A model generated the notes under the pieces. It saw nothing but the letters and a program-made list of their open reading frames with translations, was not told where the DNA came from and ran no database searches. From Achromobacter sp. HZ34 (GTDB lineage: Bacteria > Pseudomonadota > Gammaproteobacteria > Burkholderiales > Burkholderiaceae_B), in contig NZ_NJIX01000004.1 in the NCBI RefSeq assembly GCF_002209485.1, forward strand, positions 496,001-560,000: a stretch of DNA of 64,000 nucleotides. The letters are read 5' to 3'. Position numbers and translations under genes: made by a program. Shown piece after piece: positions 32,159 to 39,797 of this stretch. The stretch's first letter is position 1. Each line of letters opens with the position of its first letter.

Positions 32159-34426
32159 CTAATCCTTGGGCAGCCACGGCGTAAGCGGCTCGATATCCAC
32201 GCCCTCCGGCGCATACCAGACCTTGCGCGTGGCATCCCAGCGCGCGCCCAGCTTCTTCACATGGTCCTTGTCGGCATAAGGCACCTTCAAGTCGCGCCGG
32301 TTGCCGGCGTCTTCGTTCGGCGCGGCGCCGCGCGCGGGGGGGGGCGTCGACCGGGCAGTCTTGGCTGCCCTGGCGCCGCCTGTTGCCTGTGCCTGGCGTA
32401 GCGCCTGGTTGGTCTGCACTGCGGCGTCGGAGCGCGCGCGCGTGCCGGCGATGTCCATGCGCGCGATATAAGGGCTGCGCTGGCGTTCATCCGAGGGCGT
32501 GATCAGGGTCAGCCGCGTACGGGCGCGTGTCGCCGCTACATAGAACAGGTTTTCCTCTTCCCGCGCCGCCTGCAAAGGGTGGGGAAATTCCCCAATGGCC
32601 AGGAAAGGCAGGATCACATGGTCGAACTCCTTGCCCTTGGCCGACTCGACGCATTCGAGCAGCACCAGGTTCTTGCCGCGGCGCGCCGCCACGAAAGCAT
32701 CGGCGGCGCCGATCCACGCCGCGAAGTCCCGCAGCGAGCGGCCGGACGCCCGTGCCGCCGCGACAAAGCCCTGTACCGAGCGCGTGACCACCTCGGTATC
32801 GTAGGGATGGACATAGAGCCTCTGGGCCAGGTTCTCCACCGCCACATCGGCGCAGATCCGCAGCAGCGCTTCATGCGCGGGCGCGTCGTCCGGCAGGCCA
32901 CGCACATGATCGACGGCCGCGGCCATGCGGCGGCGCGCGCTCTCGCCGCCTACCCGCTGGATCTGGTATTGGAAAAATGTCTTCAGCAGTTCCGGCTGTT
33001 TGGCGATGTCGCGTTTGGCCTGGCCCAGTTCCTCCGGGCTCAGCGGCACTTCGCCGAACAGGGCCAGCGCCGCGATGATGGCTTCGCGTACCGGCAGCGC
33101 CTCGACCGTGTGCAGATTGTCCAGGGCGACGGCCAGCATGCCGCGCAGGAACAGGATTTCCTCGCGCCGCAGGTAGCTGGGCATGGTCTGCGTGCGATAG
33201 CCGATATCGGCCTGCATCAGCGCATTCTCGATGGCGATGGACTGATGGCGGTCGCGCAGGAGAATGGCGCAGCCCTCCAGCGGATGCTTGTCCTGCTTCC
33301 AGCGCCGCAGCGCCGCGATCACCTGCACGGCGCAGGCGTCGGCGCCGTCCTGGTCCGGCCCGGCGTCCAGCGCATAGGTAATGACGTCCAGGTCGGTTTT
33401 CACGGGCAAGCCCGAACGCACCGGCTTGTTCTTGAACGCTTCCATGGCGTGGGCCAGATGCGGGCCGTGGCGCCACGTCACCGTCAGGGGGTAGCTCATC
33501 GTCGCCGGAAAACGCGCGGCGAAGCGATGGTCCAGATACTGTTCGCTGGCGCCCAGGCGCGAGTGGATCACCTGGTCGCGATCGCCCGCGCCGACGAAAT
33601 ACACGGCGTCACGGCCGTCGCTGGAACGCGCGAGCAGCGTTTCCACGACGGTGTAGGCGGCCTCGTTCAAATCATGCAGCTCATCGGCCACCACCAGGCG
33701 CCAGGTGGGCAGGGCGTCGGCGGATTCGGGAAAGTCGCGCAGCAGGCGCGCCAGGTCGTAAGTGGCGTCCCAGGGGCCGCGAAACTGCGGTGTTTCGCCG
33801 CCACCCTGCCGCAGCCTTTCGAACTCCTGGGCCCACAGCAGGTCGGTCAGCGAGATGCCGCGGTCCTCGGCCACGTAGGTCAGCGGTTGCTCCTCGTCGC
33901 GTTCACCGAGGTCCAGGGCCAGCCGGGCCTTCAGCGTCAACAGGTTGTCCAGGAATTGGCTGACCGCGCTGTCGTGGGTGCGTATCTCCAGCTGATCGAG
34001 GTAGGCCGGGTAAGCATCGGCCAGGCCCTCCAGCGCATCCAGTGCCGGCTCCTTGAGTTCGCGTGCCGACAGCAGCGGCAGCGGCGCTTCGTCCTCCAGG
34101 CGCGCCAGCACCCGTTGCGCCAGTTCATCGACGGTCAGCACCGTCAGCTGTGCCACCGTGCTGGCGGGCAGGCCGACTTCCTGCAGGCGCGTGCGCATCA
34201 CCTGGCGTGCCTCGGGGGTGAAGGTCAGCGCCAGGATGGCTTGCGCGGGCAGGCCGCGCGCCAGGGCCTCGCCCACCCGCAGCGCCAGCGTGGTGGTCTT
34301 GGCGGCGCCGGCATTGGCATGCACCAGGCAGACGCGCTGGCGCGCCAGCTGGATGTCGCATTGCTCGGCGGTGGGGACCAGGCCGGCGGGGACGAATTGA
34401 GGAGTAGGGCTGGGGCTGTCGGTCAT
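32159..34426 (-). CDS. UvrD-type superfamily 1 helicase with C-terminal DUF5710 domain
   Basis: A 755-residue DNA helicase. Motifs in order: VHANAGAAKTTTLALRVGEA (Walker A, with Ala for the usual Gly-Thr), ILALTFTPEARQVM (Ia), VVADELHDLNEAAY (Walker B, DELHDL), VYFVGAGDRDQVIH (III), LTVTWRHGPHLAHAM (IV), ECVESAKGKEFDHVILPF (V) and EENLFYVAATRARTRLTL (VI). The last 45 residues (KVPYADKDHVKKLGARWDAT, then YAPEG) are a DUF5710 domain, joined by an Ala/Arg/Pro linker. It converges on the SbcC-like gene with a 69-bp gap. Start ATG 34426 lacks a clear Shine-Dalgarno. The S24 repressor gene lies upstream on the same strand. Confidence 0.88.
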   Translation of the reverse strand: MTDSPSPTPQFVPAGLVPTAEQCDIQLARQRVCLVHANAGAAKTTTLALRVGEALARGLPAQAILALTFTPEARQVMRTRLQEVGLPASTVAQLTVLTVDELAQRVLARLEDEAPLPLLSARELKEPALDALEGLADAYPAYLDQLEIRTHDSAVSQFLDNLLTLKARLALDLGERDEEQPLTYVAEDRGISLTDLLWAQEFERLRQGGGETPQFRGPWDATYDLARLLRDFPESADALPTWRLVVADELHDLNEAAYTVVETLLARSSDGRDAVYFVGAGDRDQVIHSRLGASEQYLDHRFAARFPATMSYPLTVTWRHGPHLAHAMEAFKNKPVRSGLPVKTDLDVITYALDAGPDQDGADACAVQVIAALRRWKQDKHPLEGCAILLRDRHQSIAIENALMQADIGYRTQTMPSYLRREEILFLRGMLAVALDNLHTVEALPVREAIIAALALFGEVPLSPEELGQAKRDIAKQPELLKTFFQYQIQRVGGESARRRMAAAVDHVRGLPDDAPAHEALLRICADVAVENLAQRLYVHPYDTEVVTRSVQGFVAAARASGRSLRDFAAWIGAADAFVAARRGKNLVLLECVESAKGKEFDHVILPFLAIGEFPHPLQAAREEENLFYVAATRARTRLTLITPSDERQRSPYIARMDIAGTRARSDAAVQTNQALRQAQATGGARAAKTARSTPPPARGAAPNEDAGNRRDLKVPYADKDHVKKLGARWDATRKVWYAPEGVDIEPLTPWLPKD

Positions 34427-34493
34427 CGAGTCATGGGCAAATGCGGGTAGCGGGCGGTTTGGGGAAGCGCGGGAGGATGTGCGGCCGGGGGAG

Positions 34494-35303
34494 TCAGAAC
34501 TCCACGAACTTGCCGATCACCACGCCGCATATCGTTGCCGATGCATCGATTTCGATCAGGCGCGGTCCGGGCCAGTCCGGGTTGAGCGCGCGCAGGTACT
34601 GGTGTTCGCCTTCGATAAGCAACTGCTTGAACGTGGCTTCCTTCGAGTCCTCGAAGCGCACCACGACATTGCGTCCGTGTTCCGCGGCGACGTCGGGATC
34701 GACGAAGATGATGTCACCGTCCTGGAACTTGGGTTCCATGCTGACACCGCGCACGCGCAGCGCGAAAGTGTGCGGGCCGTGGCGGCGCGGGCAGGCATGC
34801 CAGATGTCCGCGTCGCCGGGGGCGAAGTTGTCGATCACTTCAGCCAGCGCGCCGGCCTGCACCCAGGAGATCAGCGGCACCTGGCCCTGCATCGGCCGCG
34901 TACCGGCAAGATCGTAGGCGGGGTTGGCCAGTTCGATGCTGGCGCCGCCGGTGGCGTAGGTGGCAGCGGCTGGCTGCGCCGTCGAGGGCGCCGCCGAGGC
35001 CGCGGTCGATGTTGCGACCGAGGATGTTCCGGCGCGTGTCGCGGCTACCGCGGGTGCGCTGCGTGGCGCCGCGGGGCGCGTCCCAGCATGGTCCGTGTCC
35101 ATCCAGTACAGGCCCAGGCCGAATGCTTCCTCGACCTTGCGCGCCGTGCCGTCGCCCATGTCCTTGGCGCCGGACGCATAGCGGCTGACCAGGGAAGGCG
35201 TGGAGTAGCCGAGCACGTCGGCGGCTTTGGTCTGGCTGCCGTCGCACAGGCGCGCAACGACATCGACGAAATTCAAGCGGCGGATTTCTTTGGCGGATCG
35301 CAT
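34494..35303 (-). CDS. HTH/S24 (LexA- or CI-like) self-cleaving repressor
   Basis: A 269-residue repressor. The N-terminal helix-turn-helix is QTKAADVLGYSTPSLVSRYASG (given in outline, residues 24-45), followed by a long Ala/Ser/Thr linker (75-118) and an S24 peptidase domain. Visible there: cleavage pair Ala150-Gly151 in SWVQAGALAEV, nucleophile S188 in RGVSMEPKFQDGDIIFVDP and general base K226 in KEATFKQL. RecA-stimulated autocleavage is therefore expected. The ATG at 35303 has no ribosome site and lies 6 bp after a TCTAAT -10 element, suggesting a leaderless mRNA. Three GGTAA/TTACC operators overlap its promoter. It sits beside helicase and SbcCD-like genes. Confidence 0.9.
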   Translation of the reverse strand: MRSAKEIRRLNFVDVVARLCDGSQTKAADVLGYSTPSLVSRYASGAKDMGDGTARKVEEAFGLGLYWMDTDHAGTRPAAPRSAPAVAATRAGTSSVATSTAASAAPSTAQPAAATYATGGASIELANPAYDLAGTRPMQGQVPLISWVQAGALAEVIDNFAPGDADIWHACPRRHGPHTFALRVRGVSMEPKFQDGDIIFVDPDVAAEHGRNVVVRFEDSKEATFKQLLIEGEHQYLRALNPDWPGPRLIEIDASATICGVVIGKFVEF

Positions 35304-35309
35304 GGCGCG

Positions 35310-35338
35310 ATTAGACCTGAAGTTACCAAAAAGGTAAA
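35310..35338 (-). promoter_or_regulatory. Repressor promoter, overlapping operator 1, probably leaderless
   Basis: On the minus strand a TTTACC -35 (35338-35333), a 17-bp spacer and a TCTAAT -10 (35315-35310) stand directly before the repressor ATG at 35303. Transcription would begin at or within a base or two of the ATG. Operator 1 covers the -35. Confidence 0.6.
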
Positions 35339-35384
35339 GACCAGTAGCGGTAATTTTTACCTTGTTTAATTACCGTTAAGGTAA
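35323..35384. promoter_or_regulatory. Three inverted-repeat operators for the S24 repressor
   Basis: Sites are TTACCAAAAAGGTAA (35323-35337), GGTAATTTTTACC (35349-35361) and TTACCGTTAAGGTAA (35370-35384). All use perfect GGTAA/TTACC arms; the first and third have identical geometry (5-bp spacer). They fill the divergent region between the repressor and the small membrane protein gene. Confidence 0.8.
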
Positions 35385-35390
35385 TAGCAT
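35362..35390 (+). promoter_or_regulatory. Rightward promoter with operator 3 in the spacer
   Basis: TTGTTT (35362-35367), exactly 17 bp, then TAGCAT (35385-35390). Operator 3 (35370-35384) fills the spacer, so the repressor should shut off the gene at 35482. Element scores are moderate. Confidence 0.5.
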
Positions 35391-35481
35391 TTTTCCCTTG
35401 TCGTCGACAAAGGCGTGGCGGCTCAAAGGCCTCAACGAACCAATGAATAGGGACTCAATGCTTGAGTAGGAGAGCACGGTG

Positions 35482-35802
35482 ATGGATGGATCACTCAACG
35501 ACAGCGTACAGATGGCCGTGTGGATCAAGTGGGTCTTCGGCAGCGGCGCGATGGGCGCGCTGGTTTCCGGCCTGGTCCTGTTTGCCCGGCGTATGTTGCG
35601 CAACGACCGCATCGCCGCGGTCGACACCCTGGAGAGCACCCGCTCGACCAAGGCATTGGGCGATCTCACCGTCTCGCTGTTCGAGGAGAATCGCAAGCTG
35701 CGCGCGGAGCTGGATCATAAGAATGCGATGCTGATCGCGGCTTATCGGGACTTGCTGGGGCAAGGCCCGGTGGATCACGCCAAGGCGGATCCACCAGACT
35801 GA
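35482..35802 (+). CDS. Small single-pass membrane protein with coiled coil
   Basis: A 106-residue protein from ATG 35482 (MDGSLNDSVQMAVWIKWVFG) with AGGAG about 10 bp upstream; a GTG 3 bp earlier is the alternative. One transmembrane segment (SGAMGALVSGLVLFARRML, residues about 22-41) is followed by a charged heptad-like region (LTVSLFEENRKLRAELDHKN). The family is not recognised; size and shape recall small phage- or plasmid-encoded membrane proteins. Its promoter is overlapped by repressor operators, so it is probably induced by DNA damage together with repressor cleavage. It converges on ppiC with 9 bp between stops. Confidence 0.75.
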   Translation: MDGSLNDSVQMAVWIKWVFGSGAMGALVSGLVLFARRMLRNDRIAAVDTLESTRSTKALGDLTVSLFEENRKLRAELDHKNAMLIAAYRDLLGQGPVDHAKADPPD

Positions 35803-35811
35803 AGGACGTGA

Positions 35812-36093
35812 TCAGTCCTGGCGGCTGGTCACTTCCACCAGGTGGTAGCCGAACTGCGTCTTCACGGGGCCCTGCACCTGGTTGACCGGGGCGCTGAACA
35901 CGACCTGGTCGAATTCCGGGACCATCTGGCCGCGGCCGAAGGTGCCCAGGTTGCCGCCGTCGCGCTTGGACGGGCAGCTGGAATTTTCTTGCGCCAGTTT
36001 GGCGAAATCCGCGCCATTTTCGATGGCGGTCTTCAGTTCCTTGGCTTTTTCCTCGGTCGAAACGAGGATATGGCGGGCAGAGGCGAAAGGCAT
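35812..36093 (-). CDS. ppiC: Parvulin-type peptidyl-prolyl cis-trans isomerase
   Basis: Cytosolic rotamase of 93 residues, the same size as E. coli PpiC. Typical segments are ASARHILVSTEEKAKELK, ADFAKLAQENSSCPSKRDGG, LGTFGRGQMVPEFDQVVF and VKTQFGYHLVEVTSR. ATG 36093 is chosen because AAGGAG lies 9 bp upstream; the in-frame TTG at 36108 falls just before this ribosome site. Monocistronic, divergent from dgt. Confidence 0.95.
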   Translation of the reverse strand: MPFASARHILVSTEEKAKELKTAIENGADFAKLAQENSSCPSKRDGGNLGTFGRGQMVPEFDQVVFSAPVNQVQGPVKTQFGYHLVEVTSRQD

Positions 36094-36141
36094 AGTGTTC
36101 TCCTTCAAATGGATCTAGAAGGTTAACAAACAAACAGAATG

Positions 36142-36169
36142 GGCGTGCCGGTGCCATGATTGGCACGCC
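36142..36169. repeat. Inverted repeat between ppiC and dgt
   Basis: GGCGTGCC (36142-36149) and GGCACGCC (36162-36169) form an 8-bp stem with a 12-bp loop. It lies in the divergent promoter region, so it is more likely an operator or chance dyad than a terminator. Confidence 0.4.
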
Positions 36170-36259
36170 TGTGGCGCCGTTCCGATTTGCTCTGTCCCCG
36201 TGTTCCGTAATAATAGGCGCCTGGCAGGCATCGAAAACAGCGCAGGGCCGGAGGATTTC

Positions 36260-37699
36260 ATGCAGTGGGAGCGTCTACTAACGCCGCAGCGCCTGGGCAA
36301 ACGGGCCGCGCCCGAGGAACAGGATCCGCGCAGCGAATTCACGCGCGACAACGACCGTATCGTGTTTTCGTCGGCCTTTCGCCGCATGCAGGACAAGACC
36401 CAGGTCTTTCCCCTGGCCAAGAGCGACTATGTCCGCACCCGGCTGACCCATAGCCTGGAAGTGGCGTCGGTGGGGCGCTCGCTGGGCATGCGGGCGGCCG
36501 AGCGCATACGCCGCGTCTGCCCGGAGGCGGCCACCGTGGTGCGCCCGGACGAGGTGGGCATGATCGTCGCCAGCGCCTGCCTGGCGCACGATATCGGCAA
36601 CCCGCCGTTCGGCCACGCGGGCGAATCGGCCATCCAGGAATGGTTCAGCCGGGCGCCGGAAGGGCGTGAGTTCCTGTCGTGCAGCGGCATGAGCGCGGCC
36701 GAGCGGGCCGACCTGGAAGCGTTCGAAGGCAATGCGCAGGGCTTTCGCATCCTGACCCGCCTGCAGTATCCGCAGCAGCGCGGCGGCATGCACCTGACGG
36801 CGGCGATGCTGGCGACCTTCGCCAAGTATCCCGGTGCGTCCACGGCGGCGGATGCGGACGGCGCTGCCATTGGCCGGCACAAGTTCAGCTATATGCAATC
36901 CGAGGCGGACCTGTTCGAGGAAGTGGCGGCCATGACGGGGCTGCTGCCCAGGTCGCAGCCGGCGGGCTCGGCGACACCGCCGGCGGCTTCCTCGGCACCG
37001 TCTCCGGCACCATCCCCAGCACCGTCCCAGGCGACCTCGCCGGCAGTGCCCCTGGCCTGGCACCGCCATCCGCTGGCCTTCCTGGTCGAGGCCGCTGACG
37101 ACATCTGCTATCACGTGATGGACATCGAGGATGGCTACAAGGCCGGCGTGGTCAGCTACGAGCAGTTGCTGAGCCTGCATCAGCCCTGGCGTGACGCGCA
37201 CATCGACGGTCGCGCCGAGCAGATGGGCACCGATGCACAGAAGGCAGAGTTCTACCGCGCCAAGACCATAGGCAAGCTGATCGACGATGTCGTCGACCAG
37301 TTCGAAGCCAGCCTGCCCGGCATGCTGGACGGCAGCTTCGATCGCGAACTGGTATTGGGCATCCCCCGGTCCGCGGCCTTCAGGCACTTCAAGGACGTCG
37401 CCCGCGAACGGGTGTACCGCCACCAGGCCGTGCTGGAGATCGAGGCTTGCGGCTTCGAGGTCATCAGCGGCCTGTTGTCGGCTTTTCTCGGCGCCGTGGA
37501 AGATAATGCGGCGCGCGGGGAAAAGGGCCAGAGCGTGCGCACGCGCACCCTGCTGCACTTGATGCCGGGTGCGCGCGGCGATTTCGCGACATTGCGTCCG
37601 TATGAGCGCGCCTTGTGCGTGACGGATTTCGTTTCCGGCATGACCGATACCTATGCGGTCGAGTTTTATCAACGTATCAGAGGAATCACCTTGCCATGA
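36260..37699 (+). CDS. dgt: Deoxyguanosinetriphosphate triphosphohydrolase (dGTPase), HD family
   Basis: Hydrolyses dGTP to deoxyguanosine and tripolyphosphate. The 479-residue protein has the conserved start (EFTRDNDRIVFSSAFRRMQDKTQVF in outline, residues 26-50), the HD metal site (RLTHSLEVASVGR; ACLAHDIGNPPFGHAGE) and the later EAADDICYHVMDIEDGYKAG. ATG 36260 (MQWERLLTPQRLG) has GGAGG 6 bp upstream; a GTG at 36200 is less likely. Between about residues 231 and 265 it carries a Pro/Ala/Ser insert built from 12-bp DNA repeats, not typical of Dgt. The last 4 bp overlap the next gene (ATGA). Confidence 0.93.
   Translation: MQWERLLTPQRLGKRAAPEEQDPRSEFTRDNDRIVFSSAFRRMQDKTQVFPLAKSDYVRTRLTHSLEVASVGRSLGMRAAERIRRVCPEAATVVRPDEVGMIVASACLAHDIGNPPFGHAGESAIQEWFSRAPEGREFLSCSGMSAAERADLEAFEGNAQGFRILTRLQYPQQRGGMHLTAAMLATFAKYPGASTAADADGAAIGRHKFSYMQSEADLFEEVAAMTGLLPRSQPAGSATPPAASSAPSPAPSPAPSQATSPAVPLAWHRHPLAFLVEAADDICYHVMDIEDGYKAGVVSYEQLLSLHQPWRDAHIDGRAEQMGTDAQKAEFYRAKTIGKLIDDVVDQFEASLPGMLDGSFDRELVLGIPRSAAFRHFKDVARERVYRHQAVLEIEACGFEVISGLLSAFLGAVEDNAARGEKGQSVRTRTLLHLMPGARGDFATLRPYERALCVTDFVSGMTDTYAVEFYQRIRGITLP
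36994..37053 (+). repeat. Five degenerate 12-bp repeats inside dgt
   Basis: Units GGCACCGTCTCC, GGCACCATCCCC, AGCACCGTCCCA, GGCGACCTCGCC and GGCAGTGCCCCT run in tandem and encode the Ser-Ala-Pro-rich loop (APSPAPSPAPSQATS). The 12-bp period keeps the frame. Confidence 0.75.
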
Positions 37700-38412
37700 A
37701 GCGCGTCGTCGTCGGCCTGCTTTTTTCTTTCCTGATGTTTCTCACGGCGCTATGCTTTTTCGCCGCCGGCGCCGGCAACCAGACGATACATTTCTTCGGC
37801 GTCGGCATGGAGCCCGCCGACCTGGGCAAGGCGTTGTTGCTGGCGGCGCTGCTGATCCTGCCGTTCATGATCGCGCTGCAGATCGACGCCAGCCGCAAGA
37901 CGCGACTGGCGCCTTACGCGGTGCTGTTGAGCCTGGCCGTGCTGGCGATCTTTCCGCTCAAGTTCCAGGGCGAACTGTGGCACTGGGCCATCAATCCGGA
38001 TGGCACGCCCATGGTGGATGAAACCTCAAGCGCCGGCGGGCAGCTGCGCACGTTCGATGGGCTGTTCGGCTACGAGCCCTTCTGGCAGTCCTATTATGTG
38101 AAGCCGGCCCGCCATGTCGACTACGACAGCGAGAACCATGAGACGCGTGACCTGCAGGAAGGCAATGCCTTGTGGGGCAAGCGCACGAGCTACAAGCTTT
38201 ATCCCGCGAATGACAAGGACGATCGCGAATGCCGCGAAGCGGTCGCGTGGCATTTGCTGGGTTTCTATTACGACGACCGGCGCGATCGGCGGATGGCTTT
38301 CGAGATGGACGCCAAGACCGACCCGCTGTGCCGTCCTGTCAAGGTTGCGGAGGGGCTGGTCCGGCGCGACGCGCCGGCTATCGCCATTCCCGTCATGCCG
38401 GGCAGTCGATGA
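37696..38412 (+). CDS. Unrecognised inner-membrane protein
   Basis: A 238-residue protein starting at ATG 37696, overlapping the dgt stop by 4 bp (ATGA), so it is translationally coupled to dgt. Three membrane segments are evident: VVVGLLFSFLMFLTALCFFA, LGKALLLAALLILPFMIALQ and LAPYAVLLSLAVLAIFPL. The C-terminal 140 residues are soluble (RTFDGLFGYEPFWQSYYVKP; LWGKRTSYKLYPANDKDDRE) with two late Cys. No family recognised. Confidence 0.8.
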   Translation: MKRVVVGLLFSFLMFLTALCFFAAGAGNQTIHFFGVGMEPADLGKALLLAALLILPFMIALQIDASRKTRLAPYAVLLSLAVLAIFPLKFQGELWHWAINPDGTPMVDETSSAGGQLRTFDGLFGYEPFWQSYYVKPARHVDYDSENHETRDLQEGNALWGKRTSYKLYPANDKDDRECREAVAWHLLGFYYDDRRDRRMAFEMDAKTDPLCRPVKVAEGLVRRDAPAIAIPVMPGSR

Positions 38413-38452
38413 ACAACCATAGGCGCAACGAGCCCCAAGGAGCATTCCAGTG

Positions 38453-39721
38453 ATGAAGCAGACCGTCCAGGCCAGGCTGCCGCAAGGCACTTTGAACGGC
38501 ATAAGCGAGCAGGGCGTCTGCCGTTTCTCCGCGATCCCTTACGCCGAGGCGCCCGTCGGGCCCTTGCGTTTCGCGCCGCCGCGCCCCGCGCAGTGGCGCG
38601 GCGAACGCGATGCGACACGCCCCGGCCCCGTGTGTCCGCAACTGCCTTCGCGGCTGCGTCGCGTGATGGGCGATTTCCAGGCGGAGCAATCCGAAGACAG
38701 CCTGCACCTGACCGTGTGGACGCCGGGCGTCGATACGCAGCAACGTCCCGTGGTGGTGTGGCTGCATGGCGGCGCGTGGCAGAGCGGCGCCGGTGCGCTG
38801 GATTGGTATGACGGCGCGCGGCTGGCGCAGCGGGGCGACTTCGTGGTGGTCGCCGTGAACTACCGGCTGGCCGGGCTGGGCTGGTTATGCCTGCCAGGGG
38901 AAACCGCCAACGTCGGCCTGCTGGACGAAGAGGCCGCCATTGCGTGGGTGCATGCGCACATCGCGGCCTTCGGCGGCGATCCCGCGCGCATCACCGTGAT
39001 GGGCCAATCGGCCGGGGCTTCCAATATTGCGTTGATGCTCACGCGCAAGCCGCTGTTCCAGCGCGCCATCATGCAGAGTGCCGGCCTGGGGCGGGGCTTT
39101 CGGGATGGTGAGCAGGCCGCGCACTTGAGCCGGGTGTTCCTGCGCGCGGCCGGCGCGGCCAGCCTGGCCGCTGCGCGCGAGTTGCCGGTGCAGGCGCTGC
39201 TGGACGCCCAGCAGGCACCAGACGTGGTGGCGGCGCTGCAGGCGGAAGGATCGAGCCGCAGCCTGTTCTATCCCGCCATCGATGGCGAGGTGGTGGCGCG
39301 CGACATCGAGGCTGCGATGACTGAGGCCGCCGGTCGCGCCGACGTCCTGATCGGTTACTCCCGCGATGAACTGGCGGCATTTCCCGGGGGTGGGTTGGAC
39401 GAGGACAGCCGACGCAAGGGCGAGGAGACCTTCGCGGTACGCTCGCGCCGTTGGGCTCGCGATGCCGTCGAGCGTGGCCGGCAAGCCTGGGAGTACCGCT
39501 TCGATGCCGGCTACAGCCCTGAATTCGGTGCCTGCCACTGTGTGGAGCTACCTTTTGTCTTCGATACCTTCGATGCCTTCCGTGGGGCGCCCATGCTGGA
39601 GGGACTGTCGGCCGAGAAGGCGCGGCAAGTGTCGGACGCCGTGCAGAACGCCTGGATCGCCTTCATCCGCGGCGGGTCGCCAGGGTGGGACGCCGCGCCG
39701 GCCCAGCATGTTTTTGCGTAA
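38453..39721 (+). CDS. Type-B carboxylesterase
   Basis: Alpha/beta-hydrolase of 422 residues acting on carboxylic esters. Visible features: the N-terminal family segment CRFSAIPYAEAPVGPLRF, oxyanion loop VVWLHGGAWQSGAG, nucleophile elbow VMGQSAGASNIALML (GQSAG, where most family members have GESAG), and a catalytic His in the C-terminal FGACHCVELPFVF. No signal peptide, so probably cytosolic. ATG 38453 follows AAGGAG by 10 bp; GTG 38450 with 7 bp spacing is equally plausible. It is about 80-100 residues shorter than many type-B esterases. The Bug gene follows after 76 bp. Confidence 0.9.
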   Translation: MKQTVQARLPQGTLNGISEQGVCRFSAIPYAEAPVGPLRFAPPRPAQWRGERDATRPGPVCPQLPSRLRRVMGDFQAEQSEDSLHLTVWTPGVDTQQRPVVVWLHGGAWQSGAGALDWYDGARLAQRGDFVVVAVNYRLAGLGWLCLPGETANVGLLDEEAAIAWVHAHIAAFGGDPARITVMGQSAGASNIALMLTRKPLFQRAIMQSAGLGRGFRDGEQAAHLSRVFLRAAGAASLAAARELPVQALLDAQQAPDVVAALQAEGSSRSLFYPAIDGEVVARDIEAAMTEAAGRADVLIGYSRDELAAFPGGGLDEDSRRKGEETFAVRSRRWARDAVERGRQAWEYRFDAGYSPEFGACHCVELPFVFDTFDAFRGAPMLEGLSAEKARQVSDAVQNAWIAFIRGGSPGWDAAPAQHVFA

Positions 39722-39735
39722 TAGCGCCAGCGGGC

Positions 39736-39779
39736 GTTGAGCCAAGTCCCGAGTCAGGTCTCGAACCAGGTTCCAAGCC
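39736..39779 (+). repeat. Loose 12-14-bp tandem repeats before the Bug gene
   Basis: Units such as GAGCCAAGTCCC, GAGTCAGGTCTC and GAACCAGGTTCC occur in a row between the esterase stop and the ribosome site of the Bug gene. Similarity between units is moderate; likely a decayed array. Confidence 0.4.
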
Positions 39780-39797
39780 ATAAAAAAGGGGAAATTC

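Noticed and set aside
32579-34450. A 623-codon plus-strand frame opposite the helicase gene.
   Set aside because: All seven helicase motifs are readable on the minus strand; the plus frame is a GC-rich shadow.
35482-36093. Small membrane protein and ppiC considered as part of a prophage.
   Set aside because: No integrase, terminase, capsid or lysis genes are present; only the repressor-operator design is phage-like.
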